From the NCBI GenBank assembly GCA_024509875.1, contig JAMPIV010004905.1, forward strand, positions 537,501 through 601,500: DNA of 64,000 nucleotides. Direction: 5' to 3'. Shown one piece after another: positions 36,853-48,645 of this stretch; within the stretch, counting starts at the first letter, position 1, and each line of letters starts with the position of its first letter. The DNA comes from Oreohelix idahoensis (lineage: Eukaryota; Mollusca; Gastropoda; Stylommatophora; Oreohelicidae). Below the pieces are notes generated by a model. That model was not told the DNA's origin. It ran no database searches and saw only the letters and a list, made by a program, of their open reading frames with translations. The position numbers were made by a program, and so were the translations under genes.

Positions 36853-38650
36853 ATGGATTTTGGTAATAATCCTGCAGATATAAGGCCTATGTTGGAGTGT
36901 GCATTGTTGATAGGTAGAGATGAAAAGGGATTGAGAGGTCCACGACTTGGAGTATGGATCATGGACGATTTTTTGGTTAATGTATCGGCATCTCTAGAGT
37001 TATTTGCTGAACATAACTTTAAGCTTCTTTGTAATTCAATAATGGCTAAGGATGTGGTTGATTTGCTACGGCACCTTCGTGTGTTTTTGCAACAGTATAT
37101 TGAACTTGAACACGGACAGATAGTGCAAAGTATATTCAAGATAATCCACAACGGTATTCCTGATGAGCAGAAAAAGGAATTAGGAAGTGAGAAACAAATA
37201 AAAGTCAACAAACAGAGTGCCCTACAGGAACGGGACAATTGTTTAAAAAGTACTGCTGAAGTGAGTAAGCTACATGAAACAGTCTCTAAACTTACAAATG
37301 ATTTAGATAAGTCAAACACGGAACTTACTAAAGTGCAAACGACGTTAGATGCAGCATTGAACAAGATCAAAGAGTTAGAAACTCAGATGAAAGATAAAAA
37401 TGACGTAGTTAAAAATCTAACTCATGAGATTCATAAAAAGAAAGAGATGTATCAGAAATTAAATGCTGAAACAAATGAACGGGAGAAGTTATACATAGAA
37501 TTGCTTCATGATATATGTTTTGGTAAACTTGAAGAGAATGAAACACGACAACTAAGTGTAAATGAAGAAAAGGATGAGAAAGACAAATTAGAAGAATTAA
37601 CGACTGAGAGAGAGAAGATGATTAAGATTGAGAGATTGTTAACAGAGGAGAGAAGTAAAGTTTTGACATTTGACATATTAAATAGGAAATTAAGTGAAGA
37701 AATTTCACAAAAAAATGTCGAAATTGCAGAAGGGACAAAAAGATTAGAGGCCTTACTCGATATAATTTTGAACAACAAGATATGGTCTACTGTCAATGTT
37801 GACAATGCTAGACAGAAAGTTGTTTGCCAACAAGTTGAAAGAGCAAAGATCCAGCCTCATACAATCTTTGCGGATAGAAAGGTTAAAGGTGATAGACAAA
37901 GATCGTTTCGGGGAAAATATAACTTTCAAAGATCTTTTGATTCTATTTGCAATGGCAACGATTCTTGGCGGAAGTGTAATAGAGAGAATGATAATGTAAC
38001 AGTCAGTCCTGATAAAAGCCTAAGGATTAAACGAGTAACTAATTTTGGAAGTTCTCAGAAGATGATAACAAGGGATAAAGTTATAAGTAGTGGTTCCAAG
38101 GATGAAACCCATTATATGCGTAAGGATAAAGATACTTTTAGAAACAAGTATATTGTCAAAGAAAAAAATGGAAAGAGTTTTTGTAGGAGAGATGTTTCTA
38201 AGGTTAGAAAGTACCAAGGAAATTCATATGATAATAATTTTTCCTTCTCAGAGAGATAAGAGACAAGTTAATGTATCTCAACATTTTAATTCTGAGAATT
38301 TTGAAAATAATGGTACAGACAAATACAAGAAAGGTTTTCAATCGTGCAATAATTTTTCTGACAGATTTTTTGTGCGGAGTAGAAACGTTAATCATAACAA
38401 GTCTGACTGGGATTATAGACATAATAATAGTCTCAAACAAAGAGGACATGATGATAAATATTTTGATCAAACGACAAATAATAAGTGCAATTATGCTAAT
38501 TTTTCTCGACATGAGCCTAGAATCATTGTTAGTAAGCAAAGTAGCAATGATAATGATGTCACAAGTACTACTGCTTGTTATGTTTCTGATTTTGAAAGAG
38601 CATCACGTTGTTGTGAACATAAAGGAAGAGTCGATGACATCGTGGGATGA
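36853..38650 (+). pseudogene. E2 Gag-like coiled-coil protein
   Basis: ATG 36853 opens a 468-residue frame. Residues 1-90 form a helical head (RLGVWIMDDFLVNVSASLEL). Residues about 115-315 are a dense heptad coiled coil (TLDAALNKIKELETQMKDKN). Then come the conserved helix TKRLEALLDIILNNKIWS, the basic segment SFRGKYNFQR, SWRKCN and VSPDKSLR. The frame stops at 38257. A one-base shift near 38250 leads into another frame, open to 38648 and rich in Asn/Lys/Arg, which contains DKYFDQTTNNKCNYANFSR. That motif matches RYFDQRENNNRNYANWR in the E4 protein, so it is the true C-terminus. No CCHC knuckle or RRM is seen. The protein is presumably a Gag equivalent; a host myosin-like gene is excluded by its position between LTRs. 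Confidence 0.8.
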
Positions 38651-40829
38651 TCAGATCTCTACACAAACCACATTGCGGGGTAATTGTTTATTTGACCTCT
38701 CCGTTGTTCTGAGTAAATTTTACCATTCATTAAAATGGAAATTTTCATTTGTATTTTTTTTAACAGAGGCGACTTCTCGATAAGGTTCAACGCTCCTGTT
38801 TACGGTAGCGGCAAGAATATATGTCAACATTGTGCCCCAGTATCTGTTCAAGCGAAACATATCAGCGTGCTAACTATGCATTCGACGTGTTACCCCTAGT
38901 GTTTATGAGATGTCGGCAAGACCTATGGAGATTTTTTGTGTGTGTTTGGTTTTTTGTTTGTTTATTAGGACAGTAGATGTTGATGTATTCTATTGCATAG
39001 ATCATTATAGGTTGTTATATTATGATCATCATCTTTATGCATCATTTGATGTCTATTGTTTTTCTTGATATGTATGACTGTTTTAATTATGCATTAGTTC
39101 ATTTCGATGCTATTTTTATACTATTGTCTTTTGGATAATATGTAGTGTGTTAGATGGTAGTGATGTGTTGTTTACTATTGATGAATGCAATGAGCAGATT
39201 TATATTTAACCTTACTGGTTATAAACCTATGCCTATTTACTTCATATAATCATTTACTTTTATACTCTGGTGTAGAACTTGCATTTTTTTGTTTTTTTGT
39301 TTTACAGATTTGATAGTTAAGATAGTTTTGTACATAATGAGTTTGCCAGCCCTATGCACATACTCATTAGTTGTAATGTTACAATAGTTACTTTTAGTAT
39401 ACCAGGTGGAGATAGATATAAATTTATAACTAAATAACACGGTAGCTAAGCTGAACGTGATTGTCAGCCGGAAATATTTAAAAGTTTAAATTGAACTGTA
39501 TAGAGAAAATTAACAGCGTTTGCTGATATTGTTATTTGATTGAGGAATCTTGAGATCTGATTTAATCATTTGATTAACATACATTACGTTGTTTTCATAT
39601 ATTTGCAAACTTGTATGCTGGTAATAGTGTGTTTTCCTATGTGTTTCTTTGTGACGTATTTTTTGAAAAACTTACACGTGTTGATTAGTTTTTGCTTAGA
39701 TATAGGAATTGTTATATATCTCTCATTTTGTTAAAGCTAGTTTCTTTGTTATTTTGTTAATTATAGATTTGAATTAATTAAATTAAAATATTATTTTTAT
39801 GTAACTTAGCATTATGAAATATTTTTGTATTGTATTTTTTGAAAAATATTTTTTTTTCCGGACATTGTAATTTTTTAGTTTTTGTGTGTGCCTAGCACTT
39901 CACTATGCGCTATGATTGTTATGTAGTGTGATATTAGTTCTTTAAAGAAAGTTTTTTTGTTTGTTTTTGGATGTTATGTTGTATTAGCGCTTGACTATGC
40001 GTTGTTTCAACTTAGTTATAGCAATGCTATTACTTGTTTGTGTGGTGTCGATAATTTATTGTTAGTTAGGTATAACTTTTATAATTTGGTTAAATTACTG
40101 ATTAAGTTTTGTTTAGTTATAAACTATTTTGTGGTATTAGTATAGGTATACTTTGTTATTTTGTTTTGTGCTTTTCGATCATGTTTGTATGTATTATAAA
40201 ATACTTTGTTTGTTCTAAATAGTTCTATGTATATATTTTTACCAACTTTCTCTATATTCATACCTTTTGCTTTCCATCTGTTTCTGTTGATTATTGTTCA
40301 TTCCATTCCTTCTTTTCCATTGTCTTTTCAGTATGGTTTCATATTTTGTTTACATTCCGTGCTTTGTTTGCGTTTTGTATTCTTTCTTATATACTTCTTC
40401 TTTCGCTTCTTATACTTTCATTTTTTGTATTGTCAGTTAATGGGATAACTTAATATAGTGTAATTACTTGTGATATTTGTAGTTATTTTACATATAAGAA
40501 ATTGTTTGAAATGATATTATTGTTTTTCTTCATAATCTGATTTCATACTTACTTTTATTACGGATCATTTTTCTTTTGCTTGATCTTGTCTTTTCTTGTA
40601 CTATCGGTTGTTTCCTATTTAATTGTTCTGTATTCATTTAACTCGGTTTTGTAATGCATTATTTTTTGCTATGCTTAATTGATTACATTGGATACTTCAT
40701 TTTTACATTTCACTTAATGCTTATATTTTGTAGATGTCTTATTTTAACTTAACTTAAGGTGATTCTTATACGCATATGTTAGAGATTCACTGTCCTCTTA
40801 ATCTTTTTGGTTTTGGGGAATGTAATTGT
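38651..40829 (+). other. E2 3' noncoding region, T-rich
   Basis: Here 2.2 kb of T-rich sequence lies between the gag-like stop and the hairpin, with no domain in any frame. It takes the place where pol would lie. It may be a decayed or replaced segment. Confidence 0.6.
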
Positions 40830-40874
40830 AAAAAATTGATAGAATCAATTTTTTTCTCTGGGGGTGAGGTAAGA
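40830..40874 (+). promoter_or_regulatory. E2 pre-LTR hairpin and polypurine tract
   Basis: An 11 bp perfect stem (AAAAAATTGAT, 40830-40840; partner 40844-40854) encloses the loop AGA. Twenty bases later, after GGGGGTGAGGTAAGA, the 3' LTR starts at 40875. E1 and E3 have the same arrangement. Confidence 0.8.
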
Positions 40875-42441
40875 TGTTAAGAACAGAACGGGGGAAAGGG
40901 GAGTAAATCTGAGTATGTTAATATTCAAGTTCGATTTAGAGTTAGGGGCACTTGTTTGCTTGTAGCTATTGAATTGTTTTGAAAATATCTCGTGGTAGTT
41001 TCGAGATATAGATTACAGTAAGCGTGGAAAAACGCTGATCATCTCAGGTGTGAGATATATTTATTCTGTAATGTTTGAGCGGAGTGAGAATAGCTCGCGG
41101 CTAGCCCGCAGGTGATTGATTGACTGAGTTGTGTTGACCGTGAGGAAGTCTCGTGGCTGCTTTTGAGCGGAACGAGTGTGTTATCTGGAGAGAGTGTTCC
41201 GGGCGTTTTTTGACCGGGTAGGTCAAGACAGTGTTTTGGGAAGTGTGAAATGCCTGTACAGTGCTGAAGTTAAAATGTCGACGGATCTTTCGCTGTGGGT
41301 ACAGCGTAGTATAAACCTGCAGTTTGAATTATTGTGGAAATGGTTATAACTGCAGTGTGTAGTCTTTAAAGACCATTATTTCCTGTGTGAGGAGTTGGAA
41401 ATGTTTATAACTGCAGTGTGCAGTCTTTAAAGGCCATTATTTCCTGTGTGAGGGGTATTGATGAATAAGAGTACTTTAGGCCATGAATCATGATAGCTCC
41501 TGTGAGAGGATTGTTATTGAGGATTCTTTATAGCGCTGAGTTTAATAAGAGTACTTTAGGCCATGAATCATGATAGCTCCTGTGATAGGATTGTTATTGA
41601 GGATTCTTTATAGCGCTGAGTTTAATAAGAGTACTTTAGGCCATGAATCATGATAGATCCTGTGAGTGGATTGTTATTGAGGATTCTTTATAGCGCTGAG
41701 TTTAATAAGAGTACTTTAGGCCATGAATCATGATAGCTCCTGTGAGAGGATTGTTATTGAGGATTCTTTATAGCGCTGAGTTTAATAAGAGTACTTTAGG
41801 CCATGAATCATGATAGCTCCTGTGAGAGGATTGTTACTGAGGATTCTTTATAGCGCTGAGTTTAATAAGAGTACTTTAGGCCCTGAATCATGATCTCCTG
41901 TGAGAGGATCGTTATTGAGGATGAGGATTATTGATGAATATATAAAGGCCATTGTTTCCCGTGAGAGGATAGTTGTTGAGGAAGAGATAGCGCTGAATTA
42001 TTGATGATGCTTTATAGCACTGATCTCATGGTAACTGCCGAGTGTGCAGTCCTTATGTGTTGAGATATATTTCGTGTTATGCTGTGAACTGTATCCTGAC
42101 TATGTGTATTTCATATCAATGTGTTGTGACGTGAATAAAGAAGTATTGAATGTCACCAGTCTTTTACAACCATCCATGACTCTTGTGTACGTACCTGTGG
42201 TGTAAACGACTAAACCAACACATGCACTCAATATTCTAGACGTGACAGTAGTAATACATATTTAGTACTAGCCTATGTGGCGATGATGTAGATTTGAACA
42301 CACATACCTTTGAAACTTAACCCTATTCATATCAATTGGAGGTATACATTATAAGATGGATCCAATACCAATTATTGAACAACAGCTGTCTTACATTAAC
42401 AGCCGGTAAATAGAAGTAACAGCTAGTAAAGAGCTGTAACA
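40875..42441 (+). repeat. 3' LTR of E2
   Basis: This 1567 bp LTR has the 80 bp unit starting at 41464, 41544, 41624, 41704 and 41784, and a diverged partial at 41864. It is nearly identical to the 5' LTR and keeps the empty TTAA site of the MITE. Confidence 0.93.
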
Positions 42442-42446
42442 GCTGT

Positions 42447-42887
42447 ACACCTACACCTTTGCCTGGCGCAAGTGGTCATACTCGAGTACAAAAGTATGAT
42501 ACATGTAATAGCAAGAATTCTACAGGCAGAAGTAATAAATATTACAATGTACCCAAACAGAGTAAGGCTACACATCAACCTTTTTCACATTCTTGTGACA
42601 ACGGTACCACATACATTGGTAAGGGTGCATATTCTTGCACCATCCTTGTGCAAAATCTGCCACAACGAACTACTTGGCAGGCACTGGGAAATTTTTTCAA
42701 CTACACGGCGGACGTTAAGTTCGTACGTCTATTACCACATACCAATAACAGGTATGGTGACGCCGTGGTTACATTTAGAACCAATAAAGATGCTCGCATG
42801 GTTATCGAGCGGGACAATGGTGTCTATTTTCACCACCATTCCCTCCGATTACAATTGGTTCCTGATTCTGCGTCACGCAGATATTAA
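42447..42887 (+). pseudogene. E1 Gag-like C-terminus with RRM domain
   Basis: This is the continuation of the E1 gag-like frame after the E2 insertion. The codon phase is preserved across the TSD. A Ser/Asn/Lys-rich linker leads to an RRM at about 42630-42876. Strand 1 is TILVQNLP (RNP2 position), helix 1 TTWQALGNFFNYT, strand 2 VKFVRLLP. Strand 3 is RYGDAVVTF (RNP1 position), helix 2 NKDARMVIERDNG, and the last strand HSLRLQLVPD. RRMs bind single-stranded RNA. Here the domain sits where Gag proteins normally carry zinc knuckles and would supply RNA packaging or chaperone activity. The stop is at 42885. The RRM segment itself is open, but upstream parts are broken. Confidence 0.75.
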
Positions 42888-42999
42888 CCTACTGATATTG
42901 GAGTTGATATCACATTCTTTGATGACTCAGCCTATGCAGTCATCATCTCTTTTCTTTACTAATCATTGTTTCTTTTCTTTTCTGTAGATCATTTCTTTC

Positions 43000-43986
43000 T
43001 CGACACCTCGGGGCCTATTCCAATGGAATTTTATGCCATTTGGGTTAATGAACGCTCCTGCCACTTTCGTGCGTATGATGCGCCGCATACTGTCGCATCG
43101 TCACGATGTCATTGCATACATCGATGACATTTGTCTCTTTAGCAACTCATGGGATGAACATGTTCAGGGATTGAATACATTACTGTCCACGTTACGGTCA
43201 TTTAATCTAACAGCTAAGCCATCTAAGGCATTCGTGGGTTTTCACGACATATCATTTTTTAGGCCACCGTATTGGTCATGGTAAATTATATTCTGAGGAC
43301 AGTAACGTCAGTAAATCCTGAACATTACAGCTATTCAAACTAAGAAACAAGTACGATCTTTGTTAGGTCTAGTACAATTTTACGCTAAATTTATTCCTCA
43401 TTTATCGACCATTACTGCTCCTTTCTCTTCATTGTTGAGGAAGGGCACAGCTAACGTGATTCGGTGGTCGGATGAACATCAAATCGCGTTGGATTCTATC
43501 AAGAATTTTTTTCCCAAACCTCCGGTTTTGATGCTATCTAATCCAAACATTCCTTTCATACTTCGCAGTGACGCGTCTAATTACGGAATAGGGAGCGTGC
43601 TACTTCAAGAATAGTGTGGCACCTTGCATCCAGTGATGTATGTTTCAAGAAAGTTAACAGCAACGGAGCAGAAATACTCAGTTCTAGATAAGGAACTTCT
43701 TGCTTTAGTTTGGTCAATTACCAAACTGGAGCGTTATTTGTTAGGATCTCATTTCATTGTTGAGTCTGATCAAAAAGCACTCACTGCTCTCAACACTAAA
43801 GACGTCAAGTCAGCAAATTCCACCAGATATGCAATAAATTTGCAACCGTACAGTTTTAAAATACGTTCCATACCAGGATCACAAAATGTGTTAGCGGACT
43901 GTTTATCTAGGTGTCCAAGCGATCCAAGCGAGCAAATACGCCCTACAGAGATTGGAACCTCTACACAGACAGTCTTGGAATTGTAA
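43000..43986 (+). pseudogene. E1 pol remnant: RT (front deleted) and RNase H
   Basis: RT enters abruptly at FSTPRGLFQWNFMPFGL, so protease and the finger region of RT are missing. The catalytic motif AYIDDICLF is present. RNase H follows with LRSDASNYGIGSVLLQE, DKELLALVWSITK and VESDQKALTAL. It ends NVLADCLSRCP plus about 20 residues, and there is no integrase behind. Defects are an inserted base near 43258, a compensating loss near 43312 and a TAG at 43612. It is closely similar to the intact frame at 62424-64000. The junction upstream reads TTTCTTTTCTGTAG, which looks like a splice acceptor. Confidence 0.88.
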
Positions 43987-45274
43987 CGTAATGATAAAAT
44001 AACTTTGATGATTTATTTAACGTCTACTCAAGTTATATCTTCACTGTATTGCGTATGGAAATGGATTATTCAGACTTTTAGTATTGTAACTCAATAACAG
44101 TGTTGTGTCAATAACATTGACGTAAAAAAAATTAACTTTTGTTTTAAATGGACAACATTTCCTTCTGAACGTTACATTGTGAAAATACACATTCTTCGAA
44201 GATGATAGATACATACTTTTCCAAGTGGAGTTTGTTAACTTTCGGGATTACTCGGAAAAAAACATTTCTATGTCGTTAGATTTTAATAAAACGGAACTTA
44301 ATGGATTATTGACTGTTTTCGGAAGTGATAATGGAACTTTTTAAGGTTATTAGATATTATAATAACTGGGATTGGTAACAATTTTAAGACATGAACAATT
44401 TTGATTAAATATTAGCAATTAAGATAACTTAATTAGTTATATATTTCACAGTGATTAGCAATAATAGTTTGTATAATAGTTCTTAGAACTAGAAACCACC
44501 ACTGTTAGTGTAATATTTTGCACTCATAGTTAATTAGTGTCCCTAATTAATTTTAGAAACGGCTAAGTGTCTTGTTCACTTCGCGTGGTTTATTAATTGC
44601 TTTGATTTCTTTGCATGTTTTATTTGCATTTCTTTTTGATTGTTTATTAATTCACTTCTGGGACCTCAAGACGCAGCAATAGAGACCGCAGTCAGCGACT
44701 CATAGCTTGACTGCCTGCGTCAGGACCAGCGAACCAGAGCTGGTCAAGACCGCACTCCACCTCCACGTGGTGGTCCTGGAAACAGTCTGCAGCTGTGCAG
44801 GCTGGCTGAGCGAGTGTGGATCGAAATGGGAAGGCAAACCCGGTCCTAAAAATTGCCGTGCAGAAGTCGGATGTGTCGACCGAAAGGTGCAGATATCACA
44901 GCTACGTTGGAAACAGACACAACGCAACCACCGTCCTTTTCAGGGCGAACGAAGAAGAAGAAGAAGAATTCACTTCTCATTTATGATGTAATTTCATCTT
45001 CATCATTTACAATTCACTTGTTGATTTTTTAGTTTGATGGTTTCACATCTTTGTTGTTTTAGTTTATCATCCTTCATACTTTAATTTCTTTTCTTGGTGC
45101 CACAATTATTCCAAATTGATGGATTGTGGTTGGAATTTTTGTTTATTTCACCTTTTGTTTCTTGATGTTGAATTTAATTCTACATCCCATTTGTCATTAT
45201 TATATATAAGGGGGGTGTATTATTAGTACATGAATATGTAAATTTGATTCACCTTTCCGCGTTTATTAACGAAG
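43987..45274 (+). other. E1 3' noncoding region
   Basis: No gene is supported here. The region holds the SINE-like insertion at 44660-44966 and otherwise AT-rich sequence leading to the hairpin. Confidence 0.6.
44649..44977 (+). mobile_element. SINE-like insertion with (GAA)n tail
   Basis: The 307 bp body (44660-44966) is flanked by the 11 bp TSD AATTCACTTCT at 44649-44659 and 44967-44977. It ends in a GAAGAAGAAGAAGAA run like the tail of LINE-Z. It is GC-richer than its surroundings. I see no clear tRNA-type A or B box, so it may be a non-autonomous derivative of an RTE LINE leader rather than a tRNA SINE. The open frame across it (44707-44991) is not a supported gene. Confidence 0.8.
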
Positions 45275-45322
45275 AAAAAAATTAATAGAATTAATTTTTT
45301 TCAGGCGAGTTTGTAAGGTAAC
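45275..45322 (+). promoter_or_regulatory. E1 pre-LTR hairpin and purine-rich tract
   Basis: A 12 bp perfect stem (AAAAAAATTAAT, 45275-45286; partner 45290-45301) has the same AGA loop as E2. After 21 bases (CAGGCGAGTTTGTAAGGTAAC) the 3' LTR starts at 45323. Confidence 0.8.
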
Positions 45323-46515
45323 TGTTGCGTCCTTTTTTAAGTCCTAACAGACTTTAACAATATAGACAGTCTCAGGTCCTGTCTTTGTTAAAAGTGTACG
45401 CACCAATTGAGATATAAGTAATACGCTTGGTATATTAAATTTATTGTGCACGAGAACGCACATTTTTGGGGATTTTGAAATTAACGCGCTTGTTGTCAAA
45501 CAAAGGCAGATGACGTATCTGCTTAGAGAAGGAAGCAGGATTCCATAGCCAGACTGTGAGTTTGATGCTTTGTCCTTGATTTCGGACTTAGTGTACTTGC
45601 TTGATGACTGGCTCACTGCATTTAAGACATAGCCCTTCGGTCATCCTAGTCAGGTAATGAATTTTATTAATCAAGGATATTTTCGTATGAATTATTATTC
45701 GTCTTCCTACGTGTGACCTCCAGCTGGTACTCGTACAACCCTGGTATCAGAAAGGAACGTAGTCGCAACGTTAATATTTAGGAAGTCTTGAAAGTGTTCA
45801 AGGGATAAACCTTATGTATAAATGGAATGGTCTCTGCGTTATTATATATCCAAAGGAGCCGGACTGAAAGTATCGGCGGTATTACAGAGGTGAATCAAAT
45901 CTAATTATATTATCTGTCTATGCACCAAGGGATGGCGTCTATAGACAATATGTTGAACTATTTTTATGATGATTAATCATGAGGCTTATAAAGTTAGGAA
46001 CTTACTCATTCGAGAGACCTCAGGTGTGAGAAGACATAACGGGGATCTCGTTATCATACTCAAGGTCAAAGAGACAAATGAAAGTTACTGTTTGATCTAA
46101 AATGCCTCCTCATATATGTACTTTGTTAATGCAAATAACCAGCTATAAATTGATGACTAGATTTCGTTCTGCAATATGCTTACTTGGATTTACTGAAATG
46201 AACATGCTGTACCTACATCGTTGATTAGAAGAATGTCTAGTATTGTCGAATGTTTTGTCAAGCCCAACGTCTTCGTTGAATAAACATTGTCGTTATTTGG
46301 AATCCTGGAGTTGTCGGATATTTCGGTTGGCACCAGCCTTTTGTTTTGATGTGCCACTGTTTAACTTATATTTCAACTGATCACTCGATTCAGATTCATT
46401 ATTTGCGTAACCAGTTTTAGCACGATCAAGTTTGACGTCGTTACCACCTCCTTCAAGACACAAGAACACCAATAGAATGACACCTACAGAGTGGTGGCAA
46501 GAACGAAACGCTACA
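45323..46515 (+). repeat. 3' LTR of E1
   Basis: This 1193 bp copy begins TGTTGCGTCC and ends ACGCTACA, followed by TSD TATAC. Confidence 0.88.
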
Positions 46516-46520
46516 TATAC

Positions 46521-48417
46521 ATGATGAGAGAGAGAGGAAAGGCAGAATGTCAGACGGGCCTGCGTGCCCAATTCTTAACCCTTTGAAAATAAAGTTCGTT
46601 AGCTCGTTCGTTCGTTCTTTCGTAGTGGATGCTTTGAAAGGTTACAAGGGATACCTGACATAACTCTCTAACAGGTCAGGACCGAAAATGTTCTACATTC
46701 ACAGAGGGGTTAGCTCTGTAGATGGGAGCTCATAAAACAGTTAGTTAGTATTTATTCAAAAGAATGTAGTGTGTTCCCCAATTTTAGGGTTACCCAAAAA
46801 AAAAAACAAAAAAACAGGAAAATACTAAATATGCCCTTCAAAGTTTAAAAAGCAAAACTGAACTGATACAATAATAATTAAAATCAATATATACACATCA
46901 TTCAGAAAAGGTACTAGTAGTTAACAAACTGGTAGCCATTTTAGTAAATATAAATACACCCACACACCGTCCTTGAAAACTAACTTAACACCTAGTGATT
47001 TTGGTTGGTGGTAAACTTAATAATATTAAATTACACCATCATGGAAAATTGACATTAAGAAAATTAACAAGGGTTTAGTTATAAGTTTTAAAAAAACTGT
47101 GTGCGGCTATTTGCTAACTAAGTGAGCTTACCGATATGTCAAGAATTATTCCTTATAACAACGCATCTGTTATTTGGCTAATTGTACAAACTGCACTCTG
47201 CATGTCAGAGATACTCTGGAGACAACAAGCACCGGGTAGTTGTTGAGTACATAACCAAATCCTCCTACAGATCGCGTCACTTTTTGTGAACATCTGCACT
47301 TAGCGCAGCGATTCTGACAGGGGAAAAGGCGTAATGGGACCGGGAGTCCCCCCCCCCCTCCCCCCTCCCGTGACGCGAGATGAAAGCAATCTGGTATAAA
47401 GGGGATCAATGAAGAAGCGAAGACGTGTCCACTGGCGTCCGGTCTCAAAGAATTTTCAGGGCGAGATGCGCTCAATCACTAATCACTTGAAAGACATGAA
47501 TGGAGGCATATCTGGAGTCATCCTTATATGACCACCAGCTTTGCACAGTGCTAATATGGAAGTGAACCTATTTCTGTGAGGCTAATTACATCCTCATTGA
47601 CTCTTACAATCATCCACACTCTTCCCGGGATTCCCCCAGTGGTAAGACTTGTTGAGAATCCAGCATTGCACACTAAGCTGGGAGAAGTCACTTGAGCCCC
47701 AGGCGTAATTCTTTTGCTTTGACTTGGTTGACAGCATGCGAGAGGATCTCACTATAGACCCAGTGGTAGGCAAGGGAAGCTGTGATGTGGCTCTGTGCAG
47801 GACGTAACAATTCCTTGCGAGAGTCCGGAACCAGAGTACAGTATTTTATCTCTGCAAAGTTGGAGAGCCTATTTGGATGGCGGGGAATGCACTGTATCCC
47901 AAGCGCTTCTTACTCCTAGCTTGGGACCAGATGTGACGATCCTTTAAATGCAAGCGAAGCTGGACAAACTGGAGCTCATGTCTTCAACTCAACACATTTC
48001 AGAATGGCAGACAAGCTACAGGAAAAGCCTAAATCTACAGTGTATATAATACCAAGATGTCTTCAACTTGGTATTGGCTGCTAAAGAGCGAGAAGCTCAG
48101 CAGCCCTACTTAAACAACAACAATATCTTGAAAAGCAAAGTGACTCATTTATGTCTCTTTTCCCCTGACTCAAAGATACGTAGATTTTGCCGCGACCAGC
48201 AAGAAAAGGAGTTAAAAGACATGTCTGCGGGGCCAACACTAAATACGTGCACAAATGTGGGATTCAGCCTGTCTAAATTAAGAATGATACGGCTACCTCC
48301 AGGAATTTCACTCCAAGGTTCTATTAAGAAAAAAGTTGGAGGAGATAACAAAGATAAGAGAGAGACCAACTAGAATGTGACAGAAATTCTCATTCAACTC
48401 ACAACAATACCCTAGGG
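46521..48417. other. No recognised gene
   Basis: This is unassigned spacer. It includes a GTTC/TTCG simple repeat near 46600, an A-run near 46795 and a C-run near 47350. The open frame 48068-48373 has no motif and is not called. Confidence 0.5.
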
Positions 48418-48645
48418 CAGTGGTTCCCAAGCTTTTTCGGTTCACTGCGCCCTTAGTGTACCAGGATTTTTCCACGGCGCCCAAAGTCAGAACATAAGCG
48501 TACCTAACTGTTGCAGTGCGCAGTTGGTGCGGTTAGGTTGGTTAACTAAAAAAAAAAAAAAATGAAACACGTATTTCAAATTCACAAACAATTTATATAA
48601 AAAGTATTAATAAAGTAATAATTTGGAACAATCATATCATTGAAT

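Larger units (their letters stand above)
33926..42441 (+). mobile_element. Gag-only LTR element E2, nested in E1
   Basis: The LTRs begin TGTTAAGAACAG and end GAGCTGTAACA, with a 5 bp TSD GCTGT at 33921-33925 and 42442-42446. The interior of about 4.96 kb has a primer site, a leader, one gag-like gene (36853-38650), 2.2 kb of T-rich noncoding sequence, a hairpin and a purine tract. There is no protease, RT, RNase H or integrase in any frame, so E2 must borrow these enzymes. The protein is homologous to those of E1 and E4, so E1/E3-type elements are the natural helpers. The two LTRs are about 1% different by eye, apart from one repeat unit and the MITE. Confidence 0.9.
29951..46515 (+). mobile_element. 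LTR retrotransposon E1 (about 8.0 kb without nested E2)
   Basis: The boundaries are set by two LTRs of about 1.19 kb and a 5 bp TSD TATAC at 29946-29950 and 46516-46520. Inside are a leader of about 1.36 kb, a Gag-like gene (coiled coil then RRM), an RT-RNase H pseudogene with its front deleted, about 1.3 kb of noncoding sequence holding a SINE-like insertion, a hairpin, a purine-rich tract and the 3' LTR. Element E2 (33926-42441) is inserted in the gag-like gene. The LTRs differ at a few percent of sites by eye, more than those of E2, as expected for the outer, older element. Confidence 0.88.

Noticed and set aside
36853..38259. 468-residue coiled-coil frame as a host myosin- or kinesin-like gene
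   Set aside because: It lies between two matching LTRs with a TSD and has homologues inside E1 and E4, so it is an element gene.
48145..48373. Overlapping frames on both strands near 48.2 kb as a small gene
   Set aside because: Neither translation shows a domain, and they lie in unassigned spacer beside a hAT terminus.
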